Assembly (NCBI RefSeq): GCF_008087625.1
Contig: NZ_CP042997.1
Span: 3,534,001-3,598,000 of the forward strand
DNA length: 64,000 bases
Reading direction: 5' to 3'
From: Aquisphaera giovannonii
Lineage (GTDB): Bacteria > Planctomycetota > Planctomycetia > Isosphaerales > Isosphaeraceae
Positions within the stretch are counted from its first letter, which is position 1. Each line of letters starts with the position of its first letter. The notes beneath the pieces were generated by a model. That model worked only from the letters and a program-made list of their open reading frames with translations, was not told the DNA's origin and searched no databases. The position numbers and the translations under genes are program-made. Of this stretch, positions 1 through 8,253 are shown in pieces.

Positions 1-162
1 CAGCAGGTCAAGCCCACCCTGGAACGGGGACTTCAGCCGCCGCCCGCCCTTGGCCAGCGCCGCGACCTTACCCAGCTCCCTGGTGAAGAGCGTGACCACC
101 AGGCTCGTCTCGAAGACATCCACGGCGCGGACCACCACCGCGAGCGAGCGATTCGCGGGCAC
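1..162 (-). CDS. recO: DNA repair protein RecO, N-terminal part (3' end outside window)
   Basis: Reading the minus strand from a GTG at 162 gives 54 in-frame codons that run off the window edge. The segment contains LVVTLFTRELGKVAALAKG followed by GGRRLKSPFQGGLDLL, which is the usual start of the RecO OB-fold domain (family pattern: VTLFTREHGK..AKGARR.KS.F.G.L). RecO helps RecA displace SSB during recombinational repair through the RecFOR route. The GTG was chosen because a G-rich Shine-Dalgarno stretch (GGGGGGAGGGG) lies just upstream and no ATG fits. The gene is divergent from the SgcJ/EcaC-like gene. Only the first part is visible, so the C-terminal zinc region cannot be checked. Confidence 0.82.
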   Translation of the reverse strand, partial: MPANRSLAVVVRAVDVFETSLVVTLFTRELGKVAALAKGGRRLKSPFQGGLDLL

Positions 163-201
163 CCGATCCCCTCCCCCCGTCTGTCCGCGGGCGACGAACC
201 C

Positions 202-229
202 GGGCCCGCCGACCGATCATGGCGGGCCC
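202..229. promoter_or_regulatory. 9-bp perfect inverted repeat between divergent genes
   Basis: GGGCCCGCC (202-210) and GGCGGGCCC (221-229) form a perfect 9-bp stem around a 10-nt loop. It lies between the divergent starts of recO (162, minus) and the SgcJ/EcaC-like gene (329, plus). It could be a leader structure or an operator. In DNA this GC-rich such a hairpin also arises by chance, so the function is open. Confidence 0.3.
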
Positions 230-328
230 CTCACGCCATGGTACACGGCGGACGTTATCATGGTGACCTCGGTTGCGCGGGGCGTCCGCCCCGGCCGCCG
301 TCGGACGATCCAGCATGGGAGGTCGATC

Positions 329-829
329 ATGGCCGAGTCGGACGCGGAAGTCGAAGTGCGGGCCCTCTTCGCGAGCCTGCTGGACGCCTGGAACCGCCGG
401 GACGCCCGGGCCTTCGCGGCCCACTTCCGGCCGGACGGCGAGGCGATCGGCTTCGACGGGACCGCCATGAAAGGCCCCGACCAGATCGTCGCCAGTATCG
501 AGCCGATCTTCGCGCACCACCTGACGGCGCGGTACGTGCCGATCGTCCGCTCCGTGCAGTCGCTGGGGGACCACGTCGCGATCCTCCGGGCCGTCGCCGG
601 CATGGTCCCGCCCGGGCAGACCGACATCCACCCGGCCGTCAACGCCGTGCAGTCGCTCGTCGCGACGTCCGAGGGCGGCGGCTGGCGGATCGCCCTGTTC
701 CAGAACACGCCCGCGGCCTATCACGGCCGGCCCGACCTGGTCGCGGGGCTCACCGAGGAGCTGCGCAGGGCCCTCCGTTTGCAGGAGGAGGGTGCGGCCG
801 GCGAAGAAAGCGGCCGGGCCGCCGAATAG
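329..829 (+). CDS. SgcJ/EcaC-type NTF2-like (SnoaL-like) protein
   Basis: A 166-residue protein that starts at an ATG preceded by GGGAGG at good spacing. The frame is open further upstream, but that part overlaps recO and is not protein-like. The sequence reads as a single NTF2-like cone: an N-terminal helix with LLDAWNRRDARAFAAHF, then GFDG..MKGPDQI, then a C-terminal strand GGGWRIALFQNTPAAYHGRP. This pattern is typical of the SgcJ/EcaC family (TIGR02246-like), whose members are often annotated as oxidoreductases but rarely have a proven reaction. No signal peptide is seen, so it is probably cytoplasmic. The substrate is unknown. It precedes the rhomboid gene by 47 nt in the same direction. 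Confidence 0.75.
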   Translation: MAESDAEVEVRALFASLLDAWNRRDARAFAAHFRPDGEAIGFDGTAMKGPDQIVASIEPIFAHHLTARYVPIVRSVQSLGDHVAILRAVAGMVPPGQTDIHPAVNAVQSLVATSEGGGWRIALFQNTPAAYHGRPDLVAGLTEELRRALRLQEEGAAGEESGRAAE

Positions 830-876
830 CTCCCGGGCGATCGCCCGTCCCGCACGCAGTCAGGAGTCGCAGTCCG

Positions 877-1503
877 ATGGCCGAACCTCCGAACACGATC
901 CGCGACGAGATCCGCGGCGTCCTCGCCTTCGTCGGGACGATCTGGGCCGTCTACCTGCTGAGCTGGATCGTGCCCGGCATCGACCGCTTCGGGATCATCC
1001 CCCGGCACGCGATCGGGCTCGTCGGCATCCCGGCCATGCCGTTCCTCCACGGCAGCCTCGCCCACCTGGTGGGCAACACGATCCCGCTGATCGTCCTGCT
1101 CGTCCTGCTCGCCGGCTCACGGGCCGAGTCTTGGGAGGTCGTTGCCGCGATCGTCTTCCTGAGCGGGCTGCTGCTCTGGGTCTTCGGCCGCTCTTCCTAC
1201 GACGGGCACGCGGCGGTCCACATCGGCGCCAGCGGGCTGGTCTCGGGCCTGGCCGTGTTCCTCATCGTCGCCGGCCTCCTCGAGCAGCGCATCATCCCCC
1301 TGCTGATCGCCGTGCTCGTCGCCTTCCTGTACGGCGGCACCCTCATCTGGGGCCTGCTCCCCCGGCTCGGCTCCTCCGTCTCCTGGGACGGGCACCTCTG
1401 CGGCGCCGTGGCCGGGGGCCTCGTCGCCTACGCCCTCATCCGAGACACCGACGGCCGGCGGGCTACGCTGGCCAAGGCCCGCGCGGCCGACGAGCTCTCT
1501 TGA
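877..1503 (+). CDS. Rhomboid-family intramembrane serine protease
   Basis: A 208-residue polytopic membrane protein with about six hydrophobic segments and a short cytoplasmic N-terminus. The rhomboid hallmarks are present. HGSLAHLVGN gives Asn67 of the oxyanion region, HIGASGLVSG supplies the nucleophile Ser119 in the GxSG motif, and WDGHLCGAVAGG supplies His173 of the Ser-His dyad. The enzyme cleaves transmembrane substrates within the membrane; its substrate is unknown. The start is the ATG at 877, with CAGGAG 10 nt upstream. The length fits minimal bacterial rhomboids without accessory domains. Confidence 0.88.
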   Translation: MAEPPNTIRDEIRGVLAFVGTIWAVYLLSWIVPGIDRFGIIPRHAIGLVGIPAMPFLHGSLAHLVGNTIPLIVLLVLLAGSRAESWEVVAAIVFLSGLLLWVFGRSSYDGHAAVHIGASGLVSGLAVFLIVAGLLEQRIIPLLIAVLVAFLYGGTLIWGLLPRLGSSVSWDGHLCGAVAGGLVAYALIRDTDGRRATLAKARAADELS

Positions 1504-1595
1504 ACGCGGGCGACGCCGGGGGGACAATCGCGTCCGGGCCGGCGACGGCGCGGCCCGCGATCGACCGTGACGGCCCGGATGCCAGAGTCGCCGAC

Positions 1596-3401
1596 ATGAA
1601 GAACCGACCAGCTCGATCCCGCGGGATGTCCCGCCGCGTCGCGGCCCTCGCCCTGGCCCTCGCCCTGGCCCTCGCCGCCCCCGTGCAGGGCCTCGCCTCG
1701 GAGCCCGTGCCCGGCGTGCCGTGGCCGGCGACCGACGCCGCGGGGCGGTCGCTGCCCGTGGCCGGCGAGCCGGGCGTGCCCGGCCCTCGGCCCGGCCGCA
1801 CGGTCGCCATGTTCTACTTCCTCTGGCACAACGACCCACGCGGGATGTCGCCCCCGGGGAGCGGCCCTTTCGACGTGTCGAGGATCCTGGGCGCCGATCC
1901 CGACGCCCTCCGCAAGCCCACCTCCCCGCCCTGGGGCCCGTTCGGCGCGTTCCACTACTGGGGCGAGCCGCTCTATGGCTATTATTTCTCCGCCGACGCG
2001 TGGGTCCTCCGGCGGCATGCCGCGCTGCTGTCGGCGGCCGGCGTCGACGCCCTCATCTTCGACGCGACGAACGCCGTCACCTACAGGGACGTCTACCGGG
2101 CACTCTGCGCGGTCTTCGCGGACATCCGCCGGGCGGGAGGGCGAACGCCGGGCATCGCGTTCATGGTCAACACCCACGCCGGGAAGACGGCCCAGTCGCT
2201 CTACGAGGACCTCTATTGGCCCGGCGACCATCGCGACCTCTGGTTCCTCTGGGAGGGCAAGCCGCTGCTGCTCTGCGACCCGAAGGAGGCGAGCCCGGAA
2301 GTGCGGGCGTTCTTCACCCTCCGCGCGGCCCACTGGCCGTTCACCCAGGTGGACACGCCGTTTGCCTGGCACTGGGAGGCGACCTACCCGCAGCATTACG
2401 GCTACACGACCGACCCGGGACGGCCGGAACAGGTGAGTGTCTCGGTGGCGCAGAACCTCCGCGTCTCCGACGGGCAGGTCACCAACATGAGCTCCGGGGA
2501 TGCCCGCGGCCGGAGCTTCCACGACGGCAGGATGGAGCGATCCCCGGGCGCGACGGACCTGGGGCTGAACGTGCAGGAGCAATGGAAGAGGGCGATCGAG
2601 CTGGATCCACCGCTCGTCATGGTCACCGGCTGGAACGAGTGGATCGCCGGGCGCTACGGCGAATCCGGCGGGCCGGTCACATTCGTTGACCAGTTCAGCC
2701 GGGAGTACAGCCGGGACATCGAGCCCATGAAAGGGGGCCACGGCGACAACTACTATTATCAACTCGTGGCCAACGTCCGACGTTACAAGGGGGCGTCCCC
2801 GTTGCCGAAGGCCTCGGCCCCTCGGACGATCGAGATCGGACGCGACCTCGCCCAGTGGCGGTCGATCGAGCCGGAGTTCCTCGACGGCGTCGGCGACGCG
2901 GAGCCTCGCGACTTCGACGGCGCGGGAGGCCTGCGCTACCGGGACGGTTCGGGGCGGAACGACATCGTCGCCTGCAAGGTCGCCCGGGATTCGAAACGCG
3001 TCACCTTCCTCGCGAGGACCCGCCGGGCGTTGACCCCCTCGACCGATCCCAACTGGATGTGGCTCCTGATCGACGCCGATCATGACCCGAAGACCGGATG
3101 GGAGGGTTATGACTACCTCGCGAACCGGAACGTCGGGGAGGACGGGATGACCTCACTCGAGCGGAACCTCGGCGGTTGGAGATGGGAGCGGGTCGCGAAG
3201 GTTGGATTCCGGGCGACCGGGGATTCGCTCCAGCTGACCATCCCGAGGGAAGCCCTGGGCATCCCGGCCGGCAGCGCCGGCTTCAGTCTCGATTTCAAGT
3301 GGGCCGACAACCTCGCGAAGCCCGGCGAAGTGATGGATTTCTACACAAGCGGCGACGTCGCGCCCGAAGGCCGTTTCCGCTTTCGATATGTGGCGGACTG
3401 A
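1596..3401 (+). CDS. Secreted GH71/GH99-like protein with C-terminal CBM9-like domain
   Basis: About 601 residues. The N-terminus has a signal peptide with an Ala-Leu repeat (ALALALALA, encoded by a short tandem repeat near 1650-1680), after which the protein should be exported. The ATG at 1626 is an alternative start that would still give a signal peptide. The middle region contains MFYFLWHNDPRG, AGVDALIFDATNA and TGWNEWIAGRYG. The last of these resembles the active-site strand of GH99/WbsX-like TIM barrels. The C-terminal roughly 150 residues include LIDADHDPKTGWEGYDY, typical of CBM9/DOMON-like carbohydrate-binding domains. The protein is probably a polysaccharide-active enzyme in the periplasm or outside the cell. 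The substrate cannot be read from the sequence, and the family assignment is tentative. Confidence 0.68.
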   Translation: MKNRPARSRGMSRRVAALALALALALAAPVQGLASEPVPGVPWPATDAAGRSLPVAGEPGVPGPRPGRTVAMFYFLWHNDPRGMSPPGSGPFDVSRILGADPDALRKPTSPPWGPFGAFHYWGEPLYGYYFSADAWVLRRHAALLSAAGVDALIFDATNAVTYRDVYRALCAVFADIRRAGGRTPGIAFMVNTHAGKTAQSLYEDLYWPGDHRDLWFLWEGKPLLLCDPKEASPEVRAFFTLRAAHWPFTQVDTPFAWHWEATYPQHYGYTTDPGRPEQVSVSVAQNLRVSDGQVTNMSSGDARGRSFHDGRMERSPGATDLGLNVQEQWKRAIELDPPLVMVTGWNEWIAGRYGESGGPVTFVDQFSREYSRDIEPMKGGHGDNYYYQLVANVRRYKGASPLPKASAPRTIEIGRDLAQWRSIEPEFLDGVGDAEPRDFDGAGGLRYRDGSGRNDIVACKVARDSKRVTFLARTRRALTPSTDPNWMWLLIDADHDPKTGWEGYDYLANRNVGEDGMTSLERNLGGWRWERVAKVGFRATGDSLQLTIPREALGIPAGSAGFSLDFKWADNLAKPGEVMDFYTSGDVAPEGRFRFRYVAD

Positions 3402-3644
3402 CGCGGCGAGGCTTTTCGAACACTCGCCCGCCGGACGACGTAGAATGGGAGAGAGGCCATGCTTGACAGTCCTCGGCCGCGATTGCGGGCACATCGTTCC
3501 CATTCAGGAGTTGGCGGGCCAGGTACGCCGATTGCATCAGTCCCCGGCGTCTCGTCCGATGCCGCCCCGGGGCGGCGAGCCCTTTCCGGCGAGGGAGCCT
3601 CCGACCCTCGCTCCATGTCGAGTCGTGCGATTGAGAGGTGTAGC

Positions 3645-3998
3645 ATGCAGGTACACGTGAGCACGGACAACCACATCCACGGCAGCGAGCGTCTGATCGA
3701 GTCGATCACGCAGGAGGTGGAGACGGTCCTCGGCCGGTTCGACGGCCAGATCACCCGGGTGGACGTGCACCTGAACGATGTGAACGGCCCGAAGGGGCCG
3801 GGGCCGGACAAGCGTTGCCTGATCGAGGCGCGGCTCGCGGGCCTGCACCCGGTGGTCGCCAGCGACCAGGCGGCGACGCTGAACGAAGCGGTCAGCGGGG
3901 CGTCCGACAAGCTCTTCCGCCTGCTCGAGACGACGCTCGCCAAGCACCGGGGCAATCGGGGGCCGCAGGTGTCCGCCAGCGGGCAGACGACGCCGTGA
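3645..3998 (+). CDS. HPF/RaiA-family ribosome hibernation factor
   Basis: A 117-residue protein that starts MQVHVSTDNHI and reads through a beta-alpha-beta-beta-beta-alpha pattern (LIESITQEVETVLGRF, ITRVDVHLNDVNG, CLIEARLAGL.PVVASDQAATLNEAV, ASDKLFRLLETTLAKH). This is the sigma-54 modulation/S30EA fold, which binds the 30S subunit and silences ribosomes under stress. There is no long C-terminal dimerisation domain, so it is a short-form HPF or RaiA (YfiA) type. The start is supported by GAGAGG upstream. Upstream in-frame codons are not protein-like. No partner gene is adjacent. Confidence 0.8.
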   Translation: MQVHVSTDNHIHGSERLIESITQEVETVLGRFDGQITRVDVHLNDVNGPKGPGPDKRCLIEARLAGLHPVVASDQAATLNEAVSGASDKLFRLLETTLAKHRGNRGPQVSASGQTTP

Positions 3999-4020
3999 TG
4001 TCCCCGTCCTGAGGCTCATC

Positions 4021-4062
4021 AGGGGCCCGGTGAGCGGCATTTGACGCCCCCGCCGGGCCCTT
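4021..4062. terminator. Hairpin between convergent genes, candidate bidirectional terminator
   Basis: AGGGGCCCGG (4021-4030) pairs with CCGGGCCCTT (4053-4062), with one G-T wobble, around a 22-nt loop. It lies 22 nt after the stop of the ribosome-hibernation gene and between two convergent genes. There is no clear U-tract, as is common in GC-rich genomes. Confidence 0.4.
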
Positions 4063-4146
4063 CGCATGCGCCCCGGCGGCCGAAGTCGGGCCGCGGGGCG
4101 GATCAGGTGGAGGCTTCCGGACCGGAAGCCGTCAATGGAGCTCCGG

Positions 4147-5478
4147 TCAGGTGTCGACGTAGACGGACGTGCTGACGACCGTCTGGGCGGCCATGCCGGA
4201 CGGCCCGAAGATGGGGTTGTAATCCAGGTCGGCCACCTCGGTCACCACCGGCTTCGGCGCGGGAGTGCTCGGAGCTTCGGGCGACTGCCTGCGGCCGTTG
4301 ACGGCCTTGCGCCACTCCTTCGGCGCCGGGCCGTGATCCTCGCCCGTGGCGTCCTTGGCCACGTTCATGACCGTGTCGTTGAAGTGCCGGATGTTGGCGT
4401 TGACGGCCTTGAGGGATTCCTCGTCGCGCTCGAGCTGGGCCTGGGCCAACGCCGCGCCGCGGAGGGCCTCAGCCTGGATCTGGGCGACGGAGTAAGTCTC
4501 GTAGTACGAGTTCTCCACGGTGGTCTGCGCCACCAGAGTCTTGGAGCCGGGGACGCCCTTCGGCGAGGTCGTGGCGCTGAAGGAGCCGATCCGGTGCTGG
4601 ACGACGGGCATGCCGGAGGAGTCGTAGGTGATGATGTCACCCGGTCCGAAGGGGATATTCGGCGCCGCGGGTGGCGCGTAGAGCCGGGCCGTGTCGAACC
4701 GCTCGCCCGCGACGAAGATCGCGCCGGGCGAGCCCGGGCCGCCGACCCGCCGCACCTCGTAGGCGATCGGGTCGACCAGCAGGCCGACGAGCAGGTCCAT
4801 GAAGTCCGCCGACGAGCGGGGTCGGAGGGATTCGGCGGCGCGCTGGCGGGCCGTCGGGCTCTTGCCGTACACGGCCAGCATCGCCAGGACCTTCGAGGAC
4901 ATGGGCCGGTCGATCTGGCCGAGGACCTGGACGAGCATGACCTGGTCCTTGGGCTCGCTGCCGAACTCGCGATACAGCGGCAGGACGGCCTTCGGATCGG
5001 TGATCGCGTCGAGTGCGGCCTGGGCCGCGGCCTGCTTCTCGCGGCCGTTCCGGCCGTGGATGTCCTTGTGGATCCTCCGCAGGCGGCCCGCCCAGAGCCG
5101 ATCGGCGGCCTTCTGCTCCTCCGCCGCGGCGATCGCCTCGGGCGAGAGCCACCGCCCGCCGACCTTCCTGTGCCCGAGCTTCCGATGCGCCGCCTCCCTC
5201 GACGGGTCCAGGCGCACGACTTCCGCGAAATGCACCGCCGCGGCCCCGGCCAGGCCGCGCTGCTCGCACCAGAGGCCCAGCTTCCACTGGCCCGCCGCGG
5301 TCGGCGGCGTCTTCACGCGCAGGGCCAGGTATTCCTTCATCAGATCCGATGCCGCGGCGCCGGCCTCGGACGCGGCCTTCGCGGCCGGCGGCCCCGCCTT
5401 CGACTTCGGGGGCGACCCCGGCTCGCCCCCAACCTGGGCGGCCAGGATCAGCCCCGATGCGACCAGCAGCGAGTACAT
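4147..5478 (-). CDS. Secreted HEAT-like repeat protein of unknown function
   Basis: A 443-residue protein with an N-terminal signal segment (MYSLLVASGLILAAQ). An Ala/Lys-rich stretch follows, then a helical tetratricopeptide-like part (WKLGLWCEQRGLAGAAAVHFAEVVRLDP). Further on is a HEAT-like alpha repeat region (ALDAITDPKAVLPLYREFG and LVQVLGQIDRPMSSKVLAML). The C-terminal third is predicted non-helical and Pro-rich. No catalytic motif was recognised. It looks like a planctomycete-specific secreted scaffold protein. It is transcribed in the same direction as the glycoside-hydrolase-like gene upstream, about 155 nt away. The function is unknown. Confidence 0.6.
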   Translation of the reverse strand: MYSLLVASGLILAAQVGGEPGSPPKSKAGPPAAKAASEAGAAASDLMKEYLALRVKTPPTAAGQWKLGLWCEQRGLAGAAAVHFAEVVRLDPSREAAHRKLGHRKVGGRWLSPEAIAAAEEQKAADRLWAGRLRRIHKDIHGRNGREKQAAAQAALDAITDPKAVLPLYREFGSEPKDQVMLVQVLGQIDRPMSSKVLAMLAVYGKSPTARQRAAESLRPRSSADFMDLLVGLLVDPIAYEVRRVGGPGSPGAIFVAGERFDTARLYAPPAAPNIPFGPGDIITYDSSGMPVVQHRIGSFSATTSPKGVPGSKTLVAQTTVENSYYETYSVAQIQAEALRGAALAQAQLERDEESLKAVNANIRHFNDTVMNVAKDATGEDHGPAPKEWRKAVNGRRQSPEAPSTPAPKPVVTEVADLDYNPIFGPSGMAAQTVVSTSVYVDT

Positions 5479-5633
5479 TGGCCCCTCCCCGTGTCGTGCC
5501 GGCTTCCGGACCCGCCGGGCATCGCAATTGCGGCGATCAATTCAAGCACGAGATGTCATCGTGCCATTTATACGGCCGGACAGCGGCGAAGGCAACGACG
5601 GTCGTCGGCGCCTCGAGGATAACAAACGGAGCT

Positions 5634-8027
5634 TCATCGCGGGCTGGAGGCCGTGGCCGGCCCTTCCGTGACCCTCGATGAGAGCGGGGGGAGCTTCGTC
5701 CCGTCGTCGAGGGTGGCCTTGCCCGTCCCGAGGTTCACGACGACCATGGTCCCGTCCGCGAACCTCGTCTCCTGCACGGCGTGGTCCGGCGTGAGCCAGC
5801 GGTGCGAGAGCATCTCGCTGTAGCCGGTGGCGCGGGCGATGGGCGCGGTCTGCTTGTAGCTCTTCACGAACCGGTCCCGCTCCTTCTCCCAGAGCGCCCG
5901 GGTGAACATGAACATCGGCGGGGTGCCGTAGAGGGCGTTGAACAGGTCCCGGCGGTCCCAGACCGCGGGGAGCTTGTTGTTGTAATCGCCCCAGTACCAC
6001 TGAGCGACGACGCAGTCGTGGTAGACGAGCTCCCAGAGCGGCAGCCGGTAGAAGGGCCCGGTCTGGAACCTCTCGATCTGCGGCGGGGCGAGTTCGACGA
6101 TCCGGGCCATGTCGCGGCCGGCCTCGTCGATCCGGTACGGGCCCAGGGACAGCATCCCCTCGAAGTAATGGGCGTACGGGACCGCCGCGTCGTGCCCGGT
6201 CTCGCTCCCGGTCACGAGCCGGAACCTCTCGCTCATCAGGCGGAGCAGCTCCATCCTCCAGCGGCGGCTGTCGGACCGCGTCTGCGGATGGGCCTGCGCG
6301 TAGCACTCGCGCCATTCGGAGGCCGTGGTGGTGTCGATGAACCGGCACCGATAGGGATGCGTCCTCAGGTCCTCCGCCACCCGCTCCTCCGCATAGCCGA
6401 TCGCCGGCCGGTCGCAAGTGACGCCGCAGTCGTATCGGCTGCCGTCCTTCGCGTCCACGCCCCAGCCGTGGACCCAGCGCCCGTCCGCGTCGAGGACCAG
6501 GTCCGCCGGCCATGCCTTCGTCGTCCAGTCGGGGTGCCGATGGCCGATCGCCTGGAAGTTCACCGGATCCATCACGTCCTGGTAGATGTCGTACCGGCTG
6601 GTGAGGACGCCCAGGTCGTTGAGGCCCTTGATCTGGGCCGGGGAGACGCCGTTGGACCATAGAATCCGGTCGATCCCCGCGGACTGCATCTCGCGGACGA
6701 TGCCGACCGCGTCGCGATCCCAGCACCAGACGTTCACGGCGCCGATCAGGCGGTCCACGTTCGGGTTCTCTGCCTTCTTCTGCGCCAGCGTCTTCAGGAG
6801 GCCGATCTCGCGGGCATATTCGCGATATCGCTTGGCCATCGCGACATAGCCGCCGTCGTCCAGGAAGAGGTAGCGGATCTTCCGGGCCGGGCCGAATTCC
6901 CCCTTCTGCGGCCGCCACAGGGGGGCCAGAGAGAGCCGCCCGTCCAGCCTGGGGGTGCGGACGGCCGCGTCGTCCGGCGTCTCGACGATGGCCATCATGC
7001 CGGCCTTGCCGTCGGTGACGCCCCACCAGGCCATGCAGAGGCCGTGGCCGCCGGAGAGGTGGTACCACATCTCGGGGAGGGTCCGGTCCTCGACGGGGTA
7101 GCTCATGCCCTCGTTGACCGGCATGACCAGGAAGGCGCCGGCGGGGCTGGCGAACGGATGCGGATAGCCGACCTCCCCGGCCATCTCGCCGCGGCCGGAG
7201 AGCTCGACGGAGATCTCCGCGCGGCCGGGGACCAGGGCGACCTGCAATGCCACCAGCCCGGCCGACCGGGTGTCGACGAGGGTCGCCTCGATCCGGCCGC
7301 CCGCAGTCTTCGCCCGGAGCACCGGGAACGCCGCCCCGATGGGTCGCTGTTCCCAGGTCCGGCCGCCCCTCTTGTCGCGGACGAGAAGCGTGCCCCGGGC
7401 GGCGTCGAACCGGACCGCGAGGGAATCGTGCTGGAGCTCGAGGCTCTCCGGGACCTTCGCCGCGAAGCCCTCCGGCGCGGCGGAGAGGCGTTCGAGCGAG
7501 AGCTCGTCCGCATGGACGACGGTCGGCCCGCTGCCGATGATGCGGAAAGTCATCGTCCGAGCCCCGGGCGGGATGAGGAAGCGGGATTGGACCTCGCCCC
7601 ACGCCGCGGCGCGGATCGGCCGGCGGGCGTAGCTCCAGTCGATCGTCTCGCCGGCCGCGTCGCGGAGCACGACGGACATCTCCGCGGCCCCGTCGCCCTC
7701 GAGTCGGCCCCAGCCGCGGAACCGATAGAGCTCCCCCGGCCGGACGTCGATCCGCCTCCCGGCGGCCAGGCCCCAGTCCCCGCGGCCCGAGTGCTCGATC
7801 CGGGCGGAGCTGCGGCCCTCGTGCTTCCGGGACGGATCGATCGTCGCGCCGCCGCGGCCCGCATCTCGGGCCCAGAAGGGGTCCCAGCCCGAGAATCCCT
7901 CCTCGAAGCCGCCGTTGGTTAGGAGCCCGTCGCCCGCGGGGGCTGGCGTTTGCGCGGGGCAGGAGGACGTCCCCATCTCCGCGAGGAGGACACACGCGGC
8001 CATCAACAACCGGGACGGAGGGTTCAA
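5634..8027 (-). CDS. Secreted glycoside-hydrolase-like protein with N-terminal CBM-like domain
   Basis: About 797 residues from a TTG codon at 8027 that has a strong AAGGAG six bases upstream. An ATG at 8003 is the alternative. A signal peptide is followed by a CBM4/9-like jelly roll (GLLTNGGFEEGFSGWDP, then EGRSSARIEHSGRGDWGLA), a beta-sandwich region, and then a barrel-like part. That part has ILWSNGVSPAQIKGLND, YRCRFIDTTTASEW and RLVTGSETGHDAAVPYAHY, where the Asp and Glu could be catalytic. This layout recalls GH101-related or DUF5696 proteins, but I am not certain of the family. It probably acts on exported or environmental polysaccharide or glycoprotein. The stop is within 160 nt of the downstream HEAT-like gene, so the two may be co-transcribed. 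Confidence 0.62.
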   Translation of the reverse strand: MNPPSRLLMAACVLLAEMGTSSCPAQTPAPAGDGLLTNGGFEEGFSGWDPFWARDAGRGGATIDPSRKHEGRSSARIEHSGRGDWGLAAGRRIDVRPGELYRFRGWGRLEGDGAAEMSVVLRDAAGETIDWSYARRPIRAAAWGEVQSRFLIPPGARTMTFRIIGSGPTVVHADELSLERLSAAPEGFAAKVPESLELQHDSLAVRFDAARGTLLVRDKRGGRTWEQRPIGAAFPVLRAKTAGGRIEATLVDTRSAGLVALQVALVPGRAEISVELSGRGEMAGEVGYPHPFASPAGAFLVMPVNEGMSYPVEDRTLPEMWYHLSGGHGLCMAWWGVTDGKAGMMAIVETPDDAAVRTPRLDGRLSLAPLWRPQKGEFGPARKIRYLFLDDGGYVAMAKRYREYAREIGLLKTLAQKKAENPNVDRLIGAVNVWCWDRDAVGIVREMQSAGIDRILWSNGVSPAQIKGLNDLGVLTSRYDIYQDVMDPVNFQAIGHRHPDWTTKAWPADLVLDADGRWVHGWGVDAKDGSRYDCGVTCDRPAIGYAEERVAEDLRTHPYRCRFIDTTTASEWRECYAQAHPQTRSDSRRWRMELLRLMSERFRLVTGSETGHDAAVPYAHYFEGMLSLGPYRIDEAGRDMARIVELAPPQIERFQTGPFYRLPLWELVYHDCVVAQWYWGDYNNKLPAVWDRRDLFNALYGTPPMFMFTRALWEKERDRFVKSYKQTAPIARATGYSEMLSHRWLTPDHAVQETRFADGTMVVVNLGTGKATLDDGTKLPPLSSRVTEGPATASSPR

Positions 8028-8253
8028 CGCATTCTCCTTCGGCCGGGGGGGATGTCGCTTCCCGGCCGGGGTTGCGGCCGGGTGGCGGTTCTGCCATAAC
8101 GGCGGTGCCGGCGACGCGGCGGGCGGGTGTTGCGTGGAGCTCGGGGCCTGCCCCGGGCGGGCGATCGCAGCGATTGTCCCGCGCGGCGAGGGCGCGTTCG
8201 AGTAGGTCCCGGCGGGTGCCCCTTGGCCCGGCCCGTTCACGGTGGCGTGCCTC

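Noticed and set aside
1650-1680. Tandem GCCCTGGCCCTC repeat
   Set aside because: It simply encodes the Ala-Leu core of the signal peptide and needs no other explanation.
4066-5622. 518-codon plus-strand frame
   Set aside because: It is antisense to the HEAT-like gene and shows Arg/Gly/Asp/Leu off-frame composition.
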